Shown: positions 44,085 through 56,025, numbered from the stretch's first letter. The stretch is 64,000 bases of DNA from Ceratothoa steindachneri (GCA_963969495.1 OZ018324.1:157278172-157342171); one strand, 5' to 3'. Notes: generated by a model from the sequence alone, not told the origin. A program made the numbers and translations.

Positions 44085-45240
44085 GGGTTATTATGAATGG
44101 GGTGAGCTCACAGTAGAGGGACGTTATCAGTGGCGTACCTCAGGGATCTGTTCTATGCCCTTTATTATTCATAGTTTATATAAATGATCTTGGGGAGGCT
44201 GTAAATAGCAAAGTGTCAATTTTTGCTGATGACACTAAATTGGCAGCTGTAGTCAAAGAAGTTGAGGGTAGCTTTAAAGTGCAGAGTGACTTAATTAAGT
44301 TTTTAGATTGGGAACAAAAGTAACAAATAAATTTTAACATTAAAAATGTAATATTATTAACATGGGAAGGGATAATAGAGTTTAACTATGAAATGGATGA
44401 GCATTGGCTGAATACAGTAGCTGATGAGAATGGGTTATGAGCAGTAGTAGAGTATGAGTAGCAGTGTGTTGAAGAAAGAATAGAGCAAATGGAGTGTTAG
44501 GTTTTATTAAGAGTAATGTTAGTTACAGAGGTAAGGTGGTTATCCTTAAACTACATAATTCATATCTCAGGCCACATTTAGAGTATTGTATGCATCCTAA
44601 CATGGTCTCCACACTTTAGACATGATATCAACCTGCTAGTCAATGCAAAAGAGAGCAACACAGATGGTACCTTCCCTGAATCTCCTTAAATATTTAGGAG
44701 TTGAGGGTACTAAATATGTTCTCATTTAAAGAAGGTGCGTGAGATGAGATATGATTGAGTTTTTTAAATTTGTTCTTTGAGAGATAAATTGGATTATAGC
44801 AAGTTCTTTAAGTTGGAAGGTAGGACTAGGGGTCACTACTTGAAAATTACCAAAACAAAGGTATAAGTTGGATGTGAGAAGGTATTTTTTCACCAACAGA
44901 GTGGTAGATTACTTTAATAATTTAGCAGAAACGACAATAAGGACTCAAAATTTTCAAAGGCAGGTTAGATGAGTAATGGATTGGGGTAGGTTATCATGCT
45001 TTTTAAGTTAGATTGGGACTAATTACATATTGTAATATCAATTTGTGTATATAGTATATTATAGATATGTGAATGCATGATTTAGTTTTTGACAAGGCAT
45101 GATGGTGATGCCTTTTTAAGCAGATTACACGCAATCTTGTAGATACAGATGGGGTGTGTTGACTCGAATGGCCTCTTATAGTTAGGCTCTTGTGGTATTT
45201 GTAATCCGTTTAATTGTTATGTTATGTTATGTGCTCGCGA
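44085..45240 (+). pseudogene. CR1/L2-like LINE: reverse transcriptase and C-terminus
   Basis: In frame from about 44130: [20 protein letters not shown], then [20 protein letters not shown]. The catalytic FADD is intact and the VPQGSVL motif is kept. Downstream in changing frames are SYLRPHLEYC-like text, TWSPHFRHDINLL, LEGRTRGHYLKI, and FFHQQSGR. The order and motifs match L2/CR1 LINE proteins. More than ten stops show it is dead. The element ends with the short tail TTATGTTATGTTATG at 45218-45236, as expected for CR1/L2 3' ends. The 5' part, including the endonuclease, is absent. Confidence 0.75.
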
Positions 45241-45985
45241 AATAACTAAATTTTGCTTAAAATTTTATCGGTTGTTGGATTTAAGGAAGTTAAAGTCTTT
45301 CAAATAATTCTTGAATATAAGATGGTAGGGAAAAAACAAGAGATTGTAATTGCTAACGAGGTGTGCAATTGTCAGTTTCGGCATACCAATGGGCAGGCCA
45401 CGGAATTGAACGTTACTACGTAGGCATTGGACATAATGAAAAAAAATAGCCCGAAGATAATGTGTTGGAAAAGGTATTTCTGATACTATTAATTGTTGCT
45501 CTTTTCAAGCCTACTGTTATTATAGTTAAATCCTCAACTCCTTTGCTTGATACTTGCAATACAATTCACCGATGGTAAACTTTTTCTTTGTGTAATAAAA
45601 GTATGTATAGTATAGAGTTGTTTTCCTAGTGGAGTAGAGTCAAAGACGTTAGGTCAAACCACGCTTGGTATGTGGATAAGAGCGCCACTTTTTTTCACTG
45701 TAAAAGATAACAACAACATCGCTCTCTTACAACCGAAAGTTACCTCGTCGTGTAGATGCGTTCAAATCTTCGATCATATCTACTATTCTTGCTCTTTCTA
45801 TTAGGTATTCTACCAAATGTTTCTCGCTTCGGTAGGACTCCAGCTATACTAAGTGGCAATTTTTCCGTTGTATTGCTAATTTTTCTGCTTGTAACTTCTT
45901 TCGAATGCTCACCTTGAATTTTCATACTGTCCACTACTTTCAAAACAGAATTAAGACCTCTCCCATGTATGTATACCCACTTAAA
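45241..45985. other. non-coding DNA
   Basis: A 67-codon minus ORF (45740-45943) has no recognised domain. Nothing else seen. Confidence 0.4.
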
Positions 45986-46545
45986 AGAAGCTTTCTTCCA
46001 CCGCGTGCCTGATTGGGCTATACCATCGCAATTAAAAAGAACAAAAAATATACGAAGATCAGAAACCTGGAAGAATCGTATCTGTCAGTACAGGTCAAAA
46101 CGAAGATTGGAGGTGTGATAATAGCTACAGGACACCAGCCACCAAGACGAAATATTTTGCCTATACCCAAGTTCCTATCCATCTTTCGCAAGATCATTCC
46201 GGTAATATTCTTGGGAGATATCATCGCAAGATATCAAGAATCTGAATGCCAAACGACCAATGGAATAGGACGATGCCTAAACACCTTTTTGGACAGAAAG
46301 ATCATCCAACATCTGGGACCCGAGTTCCCGACGTTCATCACGGAACGCACAGCCACCAAACCCGATATATGTCTAGCAAACCGTCTTACCCCATACAACT
46401 ACGACCTACATACAACCAGGATTTGTACTATGCATCGTATATATAGCTATCCTAGTAAGAACAGATAGGAATTCCATCCAAATCCCGAGTGGGGTAAGAA
46501 AAGCCTATAAAGGCAAACTGGGAAGTCTACAAAGCAGATTGTGGG
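45986..46545 (+). pseudogene. jockey-like LINE AP-endonuclease domain
   Basis: The 151-codon ORF (46013-46468) contains PPRRNILPIPKFLSIFRK, then IPVIFLGDIIARYQ (catalytic GDINARY, with the Asn changed to Ile), then IQHLGPEFPTFITERTATKPDICLAN. These are the ordered motifs of endonucleases in jockey-like arthropod LINEs, which nick target DNA. The SDHIPI motif expected near 46430 is lost by frame shift; NSIQIPSGVRKAYKGK follows in another frame. The reverse transcriptase of the same family is found only after a ~1.1-kb interruption. Confidence 0.75.
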
Positions 46546-47655
46546 GGAATTCCACGTGGAATTTCTTTTCCAGCACGGAAGTGACGTCCATGCGCTAAAT
46601 AAAATTCTAGAATTTGGTTAGGCTTAAATTAGTAAGCCTCCCCCCCCCCACTTACATCCACAAGCGGTAGCCTCGAACCGCGTCCACCTCGGACCACCTT
46701 TTCGCGGGTAAAAATCGCCTGGGCGTGAAGATTCGAGGCCATTCGAGAGTAGCGCTGTTTCCCCCACCCCTACCGGGGGAGCCTCGGATATATAGGGCTC
46801 GTCTTCCAGGTGGGAGACACAAAGTTGAGGAGTCCCACCAGGATCAAAGAAGCAATCCCCTAGTTCCAAGTCAGGTGCTAACAACGAAACAAAGTGACGG
46901 CTGAACTTATCGTGTGTTGGAATTAGCCCAGCTAGTGAGGTAATTCCATTTGACGATCGCCACCGAGCGATTTTTCAGACTCCACTCATTAACTCCTGTC
47001 AAAGCCCTCCTCGTTCCCCCCTCGTCTTCAGGTGGCGAAATACTCTCCCCTGGACACGACGTTACTGCCCCCCCCCCTCCCTCCCGCCCTTTTGGTGAAC
47101 CGTCATCACGTCAACTTCCCGCACAGAAGCTCCGAGTGCCCTCGACCTCACGTTTATTGCCTGCAAGAGACATCCGTGAAGCCTTAACCTGACGTCTCAC
47201 CTGGAATCCTCCCTAAGCCAACCCCTCTTCCCCTTCAGTAATCCATTTAAGTTAATCCTCCCAATTGGAATAGTCTCCTTCTGTAACGCATTAATTTCTA
47301 ACTTCAGAGTCTGATGCATAACTATGCAATTTCCCCTTAATTTACCAATTTAATTTTGCCCATTGATTCTCTTATTTTATGTAAATAAAATTATATTCTT
47401 GTACATGCCTCTTTAAATAACCTTGAGCTATGCCATTGCCCAAATTTTACCTGACCTTGTTTTGCACTCTTTTCTCGCTGCTCCGCGTATCGAAACTCGT
47501 GGCGTCCCATCCCTTGTCTGTTCGCCTTTAAGTTATTAGTCCCTTCCCCCATAGATATAATACGGTATTGATATAATATAATGTCATACCACGGCACAGA
47601 TATAAATAACTGCCCCTCACTGATCTGTAAGATTAGACAGAAAAGCGATCTCATA
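46546..47655. other. insertion within the jockey-like LINE
   Basis: This separates the endonuclease from the reverse transcriptase. It opens with a 16-bp perfect palindrome, AATTCCACGTGGAATT (46548-46563). It includes a GC-rich block with an 86-codon minus ORF (46624-46884) and a TATATAG (about 46790), then a C/T-rich block and AT-rich DNA with AATAAA (about 47384). It could be a solo LTR or an unrelated element; no terminal repeats were proved. Confidence 0.4.
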
Positions 47656-49630
47656 ACTTCATATAGAACAATTTCGATCTAAAAATGGACCGAACATAGG
47701 AAGAAATTGCAAGGTGAACTGGGAAAATTATACCAGATATGCATCAGTAGAGGACCACCAAGAGATATAATACAGATAAAAGGAAAGATTAAAGAAAAAC
47801 TATGATAATTAACCAATAGTAGTACAAAAAGGACAAAGATGAGACGAGGCTATTGAAGAACTCAACAGTATAGCCTGTCCAAAAGAATTCTGGAAAGCAA
47901 TGAGATTGAGAGGAACAACTCCCAAATATAAAATAGAAGTAGCAGATATAAATGGAGATCTAAAAACTGAAAACGAAAACATAGAAAGAATATTTATTGA
48001 ACACTGGAGTAAAGATTTCAGCATAAGAGAAGAGGAAAACGAAGATTTTGATATAGGGATCGAAAGACAAATAATCGACTATCATTCATATTACACACAC
48101 ATACCTTCAAGTGGACCAGAAAGAAATACGTTGGGAGGAGACGGTGCACGAATAACAAAGGAAGAAATGACAAGTGCACTATTATCCTTTCGACCAAAAA
48201 GCACCAAGGTCACCCGGGGCTAACTAAAGTAAACTATACGCAAACTCCAACCCGGATACTAGAAGGTCTGAAGAGAATATACAATGACTGTCTAAACACC
48301 GACTATTTCCTGGATGAGTATAAAATCGCTAAAATTATTTTCATAGCCAAAATGAGGAAACCTCCAACGAAAAAAAAAAGTCACTGCTCGAACCCCAGGG
48401 ATATTATTTAAGAAGATTCTCAACAAAAGATCGGTTAACCACTTGTAAATGAACTCCTTCTACCTTAACCAGCAATTCGGTTTCAGAAAAAAAGTCGAAG
48501 TACAAAAGTAGCAATCTTCACCATAAAGAAAAAATACCTCAAGCCAAAAAAATGATGGGAATTGCATGGATATCGTTTGCCGTGGTGTCGCCAAAGCTTA
48601 TAATAAAGTATGCCTAAGGGAAATGCAATTGAATATCCTACAGTTAGAACTCAGCAAGACACTAGATAATTTCCTCTGTGACTATATCATTGAGCGAGCT
48701 GCCTATAGAAAGTAAATTAAGGTCAAAAACCGATCTCCCAGCCGATTTGCCCCAAGGCGGCTGTTTAAGCCCCACATTATATTCTATTTATACTGCAGAC
48801 ATCTCAACTCCAAACAACGCCTATAGTTTGAATATTCAATTCTCCGACAACATAATCTAATTAATCGTTTCTCCATTTAAATATGCAAATTTTCAAGCTC
48901 AAATGACTGCTGAAGTAATAAAAAGCATCACACGTATGAACGTAAGTGGAAGATCAGTACCAATGATGATAAATTTAAGATAGTCCCCTAAGAGGGCTAA
49001 ACTGTCAGATGTAAGAGTTGGAGATTGTATATATTCCTACCCCCACTAAGTGCAATGTAATCAAAATGAATATCACTACAAACTGGTACAGAAAGCACGA
49101 AACAAGATGAATCCAGAGAGCTTCGGCAGCAGTCCGAATTCTGTATCAACTAAGAAACCTCAGAATCCAGAATAAGAGTAGTATATATGGCGACGGTGCG
49201 AGCAACTTTGCCCTACCCAGTCCCTTGCCTCCACTGCATATCAAAGACACAAAAAATAAGACTGCAGAGGGTGAAAATTAAAAGCATGTACCTAATTAGT
49301 AAACGTTGGCGACAAACGAAGAGGCAAGAAGAACTCCACCATATAAGCAAGAAAAATCGTTCATGAACTAGGATGAGAAATAAGAACTCCCCTAGAAAAC
49401 GAAAATGTCGCAACATTTTATGTATGAAAAAGAAATAACATGAATGTGAAATCAACCTGATAAGAAACATTAAAAAAACAACAAAATAGCCTCAACGAAA
49501 ATGAATCACTCCGCACCTAACTAAATTGTGACAAACTACTGAATATGATGAAAATACCGATGAAATCACAAGTACCGAAAAATTAAACCACCAAGTAACA
49601 TATGTAAGCAAGTAAACATGAACAATACAA
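47656..49630 (+). pseudogene. jockey-like LINE reverse transcriptase and C-terminus
   Basis: The ORF at 47900-48223 reads MRLRGTTPKYKIEVADINGD, then EHWSKDFSI, the linker before the RT domain. After frame shifts come QQFGFRKK-like text (about 48480), MGIAWISFAVVSPKL (normally DVAKAFDKVW) and, at 48678-48860, LPQGGCLSPTLYSIYTADIS, then IQFSDNI, where the catalytic Y/F-A-D-D is F-S-D-N. Downstream AAVRILYQLRNLRIQNKSSIY and a frame-shifted C-terminus run to about 49600. It belongs with the endonuclease at 45986-46545 by family and order. Confidence 0.75.
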
Positions 49631-50115
49631 ATCACAAATTAATACAACGATTTGATTGCATTATCGACACAACCACACAAAATCACAATAACACATAAGC
49701 TAATAAAGTAAAAATGCAACAAACACAACCAACAACGAATGTAAACTAACAAGTATAAAATCAAACATAAATTAAAACACATTTTACAAAAGCAAAACAA
49801 AACAACACACAACAAACACATAAAACACAGAATATAAACAACAAAACCAAAAACAAATAAAACAACGAAGAATTAAAAACAATACAAAAAACAAACACTA
49901 CACACACAACAAATTATACCAGATAATGTAAAAACAATGATTAGCCTGACCTTAAGGTATTATGCATGTCTTTGTGAAATTCTAATATTTTATTCTATTT
50001 TACTTCTATTTTTCCTATCTATGACTAAGTAATCTATCCCTTATACTTATCTCATCACTTTTTATCGAATTGAATTGAATTTAAGTCCTGCCTTGTATAA
50101 ACTCGATGATTATGT
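49631..50115 (+). other. A-rich 3' region of the jockey-like LINE
   Basis: About 290 bp of very A-rich, G-poor DNA (AACAAAAC words), then a unique AT-rich part ending in AATTGAATTGAATTTAAG (about 50068-50085), a short tandem tail of LINE type. The LINE 3' end is probably near 50085. Confidence 0.45.
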
Positions 50116-50170
50116 GTTAAATTGAATGTGCACAAAAACGTCAAAATTATATCGTGTCTTGGAATGGACA

Positions 50171-50171
<1 letters not shown>

Positions 50172-50261
<90 letters not shown>
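50172..50261. repeat. (CT)n(TA)n compound microsatellite
   Basis: About 15 CT units are followed directly by about 30 TA units. Spurious ORFs cross it. Confidence 0.95.
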
Positions 50262-50264
<3 letters not shown>

Positions 50265-51239
50265 TTTGGGGGAGTTTTGGGGTCGAAGTTGGCTTAAGGT
50301 TCGACCTGGCCGGTTCGTGACGGCAAATAGGTATGAATTTAGTGTAGATAGTTTACTTTTAAATTTGCAGAGTCCTTTTAAAGCAAATTAATCAGAGTTC
50401 AAGTTGGCCAAAGATTAACAGGTAGCTGGTACACGCTTAAGGTTGCAAAAGAAAGACAATATTAAAAATATAACTCTACTAACAATAAAAGAAATAGAAT
50501 TTGAATATACACAGATATAGGGTTTAAAGGGAAAGATCGCACAGGCGAAATTAAATGTCGGCACTAGACACAGGAGAGATAATTACAGGATTAGTGTTCG
50601 GGTTCAGATTTGTGATTAAAAGGGGATTTTCAACCGGGGCTCGCACACAAAGGATGGGACGATTCGGGTACGTCAGATTATAGAATAATCTGTATCCGTC
50701 AACGGTTGCAACTGCTCACGTGTTCATAAGCACACGTAGTTTGGCCTTCGGAGATGTAAATCCTCGTCAGATACTCGACGATTGGCTATGGCAGAGTTCA
50801 CACATGTCGATTTAGCCTTCGTCATCGAATCGAAATCGTCGTTGTCTCCGATCGAGACGGGCGAGCCTTTCCTTAGCTCGTACGTGATATTAGGCGGAAA
50901 GTTTTGAAGTGCTACACGCTAAACCGAGTCGGGGGATTATATAGACGGTCTGCGGGGTGGTTTTGAAGGGCTTTGGTGGGAACTTCCACAACTCATGCCA
51001 TCTTGGGGAAAAGGCAGCGACTCCTTCAGGGAAACCGAGATAAAGTTGGCGTAGAATATTCGAAGAACTTAGATCTCTTTCGGAGGGGTCAGGAAGGCTG
51101 GCTGGAAGGCCATATGAGACGACGAAAATGTGTCCCTAGCAAATACAACTGGGGAGCACTAAAACGGCGAAGACCGCATCCTCGCCATATATCAGCCGCG
51201 CTATCAAAGTTCTATGCGGTGCTCTCGAGACCACGTGGG
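50262..51239. other. GC-richer non-coding DNA, unassigned
   Basis: An 89-codon ORF (50973-51242) shows no domain. A hairpin CAGATTAT/ATAATCTG lies at about 50675-50693. The text resembles a 5' or LTR region (TATATAGAC at about 50938), but no matching second copy is present. Confidence 0.35.
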
Positions 51240-51241
51240 TA

Positions 51242-52172
51242 AGAGGGGTGGTCAATAAGTTTTGCGAATCGGTAGGGCAAAACAGAGGAAGGGGGATGGC
51301 TGTTTGTGGGGTTGTTGAGACAAGTTATAACAATTCAGGACCTGCAGCCGCACGATCCTGCCTCACCTATTTAAGAAGCAGTAGCTGATCGCAGATCGTC
51401 AGTCACAAATCTTTCAACAATGGAGAAGGTTGAGCACCACGCAGTGATCAAATTTTGACCAAGGAAGGCAAGAATGCAAAAGAGATCCATGAACGCATGG
51501 TTGCAGTGTACACCGACACCGCCCCTTCCTATGCAACCATTACTCACTGGAATAGGGAGTTCCGCCATGGGCGTGAGTCCCTTGAAGATGACCCCCGTCC
51601 AGGACGCCCGTCAAACGTGACCAATGAGGACAATGTGGCTCGTGTGGAGAGGATGATCCTCAAAAATCGACGGGTGAAGGGCGAAGAAATCAAGCGAGAA
51701 ATTGGAATATCACAAGGAAGTGTTATCAACATCATTCACGACAATTTGGCCATGACCAAGGTCTCTGCGCGTTGGGTCCCTAGAAACCTCACGCTCCATG
51801 ATTGACTTCAACGTAGTCAAAGTCCACAAGGCCAGAGTTGCACAAGCTGCCCGGCGCGAGTGCAGGTTCGAGGAGTTCAACTATTCCCCCTACAGTCCAG
51901 ATCTGGCCCCTAGCGACTACTTTTTATTCCGCCAGCTCAAAGCTGCACTGCGTGTACTCCGGTTTGGGGACGATGAAGATGCCCAGCTCGCCGTCCAGGA
52001 GTGGATTGAACAGCAGTCGGGAGATTTCTGGTTGTCGGGAATTCGAAGCCTCAGGGACAAGTGGCGCAAGTGCATTGAAGTCGAGGGTGGTTGTATTGAA
52101 ACATAATAAAACACTTTTCCTCATATCTCGTTTCCTTATATCCGAATTGCAAAACTTATTGACCGCCCCTCG
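51242..52172 (+). mobile_element. mariner element with internal deletion
   Basis: Flanked by TA at 51240-51241 and 52173-52174. Left ITR: AGAGGGGTGGTCAATAAGTT, then TTGCGAATCGG. Right ITR on the minus strand: CGAGGGGCGGTCAATAAGTT, then TTGCAATTCGGA. They match at about 28 of 31 positions. The length is 931 bp, against about 1.3 kb for complete mariners. The transposase lacks its central part, so this is a non-autonomous deletion derivative. Confidence 0.9.
51420..52106 (+). pseudogene. mariner transposase, centre deleted and frame-shifted
   Basis: ATG at 51420 gives MEKVEHHAVIKF, then a one-base frameshift into TKEGKNAKEIHERMVAVYTD (51455-51805). The N-terminal HTH region, the DDPRPGRPSN hook and ending WVPRNLT are recognisable; WVPHxL is a mariner signature. 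The next frame (51798-52106) reads KVHKARVAQAARRECRFEE, then YSPYSPDLAPSDYFLFRQLK, the signature around the third catalytic Asp. It ends in CIEVEGGCIET. The segment with the first two catalytic Asp residues is missing (about 120 residues). Confidence 0.85.
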
Positions 52173-52225
52173 TACATAAGGGCACGTGGTCGCTCTTCGA
52201 CCTTATTCTTCTACATATCGTTTAA

Positions 52226-52228
<3 letters not shown>

Positions 52229-52290
<62 letters not shown>
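52229..52290. repeat. (TA)n microsatellite
   Basis: About 61 bp of TA, 55 bp right of the mariner element. Confidence 0.95.
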
Positions 52291-52293
<3 letters not shown>

Positions 52294-52375
52294 TATTTTC
52301 CTTCTCTATGTATATAGATCTTTAAAGAAAGTGGTTAAGATGGACGAACTTGAAACTATGTGCAAGAAATATAGA
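52291..52375 (-). repeat. partial dispersed core repeat
   Basis: GATCTTTAAAGAAAGTGGTTAAGATGGA, then ATGTGCAAGAAATATAG. It aligns with the outer part of the repeat at 17552-17640. The core itself is degraded beside the (TA)n tract. Confidence 0.5.
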
Positions 52376-53622
52376 CGCTATTCCACAAAGAATAATGCAG
52401 GTGTTGGAGCCAAGAGAGCACACGATCCGTTAAATGCCACGTGACATTCCCTTTAGGGAGCGTAAAAGGATGGAGAAGGAAAATAGGAGGAGAGGGGGTA
52501 AAGGGACGGGAAGAATGCAGGCCTATTAAGACCGACCACCCTAACCGGAGCCAAGTGAGAAGGGTAAAGAAGCCCCTTCTCTCTCACGGACCCCAACAGG
52601 TAAGAATGGACTCAAGATGGTCGGCGAAATCAGCCACCAGGAAAAGAAGTAAAAAGTTGCTTGTAATGAAGTGGTGCAGCCAACTAGACACGCATAGAGA
52701 CACTTTGTTCATTTGTTCCAAGTTATATTATAATATTCATATCCCCCCCCCCGTAAATTATTTAATTTATTTCCCATTAATTCATGTATGTATCTATTGT
52801 ATATATCTATATTTATAGCAATTCCATTATATCGTTTAATTGTGTAATTTATAAACAACTTTAAAAATATTTAATTCATTCGTGCACGAAATCGAACACC
52901 AATTGTGACGTCACGTCACTTCACGTGATTACACCAACCAATCAGAACGCTACATTCACACGATCCTAATTCCTAGTTTATTTCAATAACGACCCTGTTA
53001 AAGTAGCAAATATAGAGTAAGGTGAAAATATCTAGAAAGAATAAAGCCCAGGTAGTCTCAAACTAGTTTGAGAGTGCCAGTAACACAGGGACCGGAAGGG
53101 CGTGCCGCTCCTCAAGGTACCAGGTGAAACAGTTAAAATACCTCCCCACCCCCTTTGCAGGATAAAAATGCTTTAATGGGGTGGGGCAGTGATCAAGCGG
53201 TAAAGGACGAAGCTACGCTAAGACAAGAACGAAACTCCAAGTTACAGAGAGCAGATCCTGTTTATCAGTTTTACATTTTATGTTTAAGGCTAGACGCGGT
53301 CAGGAAGCCTCCGGTACTAACCCAATTAAACGTAGTTCAGCCAAAATTATCGTGGAAAAAGCAACGCTAAAATTTTTTTTTCCGACGCTCGCAAGCTGAT
53401 AACAGTCAAATTATCCTGGCCACACAATATAGGAGAACACTGAGCTCACGTAAGCTTCGCACCATAACGCCGATGAAGTTAAGTGGAAGAGAAGAGGAGT
53501 CAATTTGATGTCAAACTTCGTTTAGCTACTTTTAATTCCATTCTTCTGTAGAGAAGAGGAGTGGAGAAAGTCAATACAATGAAATTTCAAAAGGAATGTT
53601 ATGAAATTAACTAAATTGCTAA

Positions 53623-53626
<4 letters not shown>
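52376..53626. other. non-coding DNA with one ORF and a palindrome
   Basis: A 125-codon ORF (52441-52818) is basic at its start and unrecognised. It contains an acceptor-like TTCCCTTTAG ending at 52454 and a donor-like CAACAG/GTAAGA at about 52598. A perfect 16-bp palindrome CTCAAACTAGTTTGAG lies at about 53067. Another 71-codon ORF is at 53155-53370. Confidence 0.35.
52906..52962. promoter_or_regulatory. CRE, E-box and CCAAT cluster
   Basis: TGACGTCA (52906-52913), ACGTCA again, CACGTG (about 52923) and CCAACCAATCAG (about 52936) fall within 57 bp, the make-up of many animal promoters. No gene start was found downstream, so function is unproved. Confidence 0.3.

Positions 53627-53706
<80 letters not shown>
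53627..53706. repeat. (TA)n microsatellite
   Basis: About 78 bp of TA, ending 60 bp before the palindrome-ended repeat. Confidence 0.95.
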
Positions 53707-53709
<3 letters not shown>

Positions 53710-53765
53710 AAGAGAGAGAATAAATGATTGAAAATGTCAGCCAAGTTATTAAAGCCTTCCTTTTA

Positions 53766-54600
53766 GTCGCGTGCGAGTCTAGTCGCGGGCGACTCTACAT
53801 CTCATTATGTCGTCGGTCGGTCGGTCCCCGTTTTGTTTTTGTAATAACATTGTAACTATTTAGCCGATTCTAACGAAATTTGAAACCTTTATATTGTTCG
53901 ACATTCCATTACGAATAATTTAATTGCGAAAGGGTTCCCAAGGTAGCTCGGGAATTATTTTGTTTTGTCAATAACCATAACTATTTAGCCGATTCTAACG
54001 AAATTTGAAACCATTATGTTGTTTTACATTCTCTTTCGAATAATATCAGTGTCAAGGTCCTCCCAAGGAGCACGGGAAAAAAATTGTTTTTGCAATAACA
54101 CCATAACGATTCAGCTGATTCTAACGAAATGTAAAACCGTTAAGTTTTTTTACATTCCCTTTCGAATGATAGAATTGCGAAAGTCCTCCCAAGGTTAGCC
54201 CCTGCATTATTTTGTTTTGGCCAATTATAACGAAATTTGAAAGCCTTATGTTGTTTTACATTCTTTTCCGAATGATATAATTGCCAAAGTCCTCCCAAGG
54301 TTAGCCAAGGAATTATTTTGTTTTGCCAATAACATCATAATTATTCTTCTGATTCTAACGAAATTTAAACCCTCTATATTGATATACATTCTCTTTCGGA
54401 TATCTTAATTGCCAAAGTCTTCCCAAGGTTAGCCCAGGAATTATATTGTTTTGGCTATAACATCATAACTATTGGGCCGATTCCAAGGAAATTTAAATCC
54501 TATATTGGTTTACATTCTCTTTCGATAGATATAAATCAACAAAGTCCTTCCAAGCTTAGCCCGGGAATTATTTTGTTTTCACAATAACATCATAACTATT
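53766..54600 (+). repeat. palindrome-ended element, second copy, with ~125-bp tandem units
   Basis: It starts TAGTCGCGTGCGAGTC and, after a second palindromic GTCGCGGGCGAC, continues TACATCTCATTATGTCG, the inverse of the right end of the element at 6505-8388. Then about six tandem units follow, marked by GATTCTAACG-like words at 53866, 53991, 54117, 54223, 54351 and 54479 (spacings 125, 126, 106, 128, 128). Each holds TTGTTTTACATTCTCTTTCGAAT and CCTCCCAAGGTTAGC. It stops within a unit at about 54600. Confidence 0.7.
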
Positions 54601-54738
54601 TGCGTGCCTGCTTTGGCCCTATGCTCCACAAGAAATCTTCTAATTGGAACACTCCAGCTATAAATCTTCGAACGCATTTTAATCGCCCCCTCTCACTTTG
54701 CCATTGTTCAACATCTTTTCCCCAACTTTCTCGCCTAC

Positions 54739-54765
54739 ATGCCCTCGTTGGTATTCGCTTTTGAG
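54739..54765 (+). repeat. dispersed core repeat, copy
   Basis: ATGCCCTCGTTGGTATTCGCTTTT, preceded by TTGTTCAACATCTTTTCCCC-like text shared with the copy at 62300. Confidence 0.65.
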
Positions 54766-55012
54766 TAATACTTATTGAATTGTAGTGACGTAGGAAATTA
54801 TTTCCACTCATCTTCCCTTCCATGACTCGAGTTCAGAAGAAATCCGAATTTCAACTTGGCGAAACGGGAGTGGTCTTTGGAATATTTTTACATGTGAATA
54901 GTAAGTTAAATGTTCTTAAACTATTTCCTTCTCTTTTTTATGTCTCCCTTAAAAAGCCAATTTCACCAACACTCCCCATGACTGAAGATCAGTTGTGTTG
55001 ATATTTTAGCTC

Positions 55013-55037
55013 TACCCTCGTTGGTACTTATATTCTT
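55013..55037 (+). repeat. dispersed core repeat, diverged copy
   Basis: TACCCTCGTTGGTACTTATATTC. The second half is diverged. Confidence 0.5.
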
Positions 55038-56000
55038 ACTTTGTTGAGACCGAATGGGATGCGAGATGTAAAGTAAAGAGATGTATTCGAAGCAAAATAC
55101 AAAGAGTAGAATGCCTCCTCTCTAAAGGCAACGCATATCCTTACTGGGATGCACTTAACGTCTAATTCCAATTTAATCGAGTCAACGGCAGGATATAAAT
55201 TTCAACCAGTGCAAACAATTGCTCTAATTAGAAACAAACCAGTTTAGTCTTTTTTATGTGGATTGTATTAGTGCGATCAAGTTTATTTGAATGATTCAAT
55301 CTTTCCTTGGAACAAAGTTGAAAATGCTGAAGATCGGTGGTATAGCTCTTCCCTAAGCAGCGGGATATTGACGGCAATATTCCATCCGAAATCCGTGCAA
55401 TAGTATGTATGTATGTTCCTTTGCCCACTCTGGTTATGTACAGCCTAAATTACTAATGCCACATTTTTCACAATTTTCGGACCGACGATATAATTATTTA
55501 TATGCTTTCTAAATCCTAGAATAACCTTGCCTAGTGCCATTAGGCTTTATTGTGTCGTCTGCCAGGTCATAATTGTATTCCTCACACGTTATTTTGGAAA
55601 ATTAATTATCGAGATAAAAAAGAAAATATCAGTGTTAATGCAAATATTTTTGTGATATCCAAGATTCAAATTTGAATAAACATATATATAAATATATAGA
55701 GCTAACTAAACTAGTAAAAGGCTACATTTGGAAAATTTTGAAACCCTATTTTGAAACAAAACCATATCAAAATGTATCGAGAGTAATGCTTGACATATCA
55801 TAAAGTATTTCATAAATTAAATTTATTTTATTGTTCACTTCCCTAGCTAGTATATTTATAATTAAATATAATTCCAAACAATCCATCTCCCATGAAATAA
55901 AAATATATTATATTGTCACTAAAAGAAATTTAACGAAAAGATTTGTGACATGACAAATTGTGACAACTGCAACTTTCGCACATCTTTGCTTCTACCGAAA
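55038..56000. other. AT-rich non-coding DNA
   Basis: No ORF with a recognised domain and no element ends seen. Confidence 0.45.
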
Positions 56001-56025
56001 TTCCCTTCGTTAGTTTGTCTTTTTA
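56001..56025 (+). repeat. dispersed core repeat, diverged copy
   Basis: TTCCCTTCGTTAGTTTGTCTTTTT, preceded by CGCACATCTTTGC, the upstream motif shared with other copies. Confidence 0.45.

Noticed and set aside
50122..50391. ORFs through the (CT)n(TA)n tract
   Set aside because: Leu-Ser and Tyr-Ile repeats from the microsatellite only.
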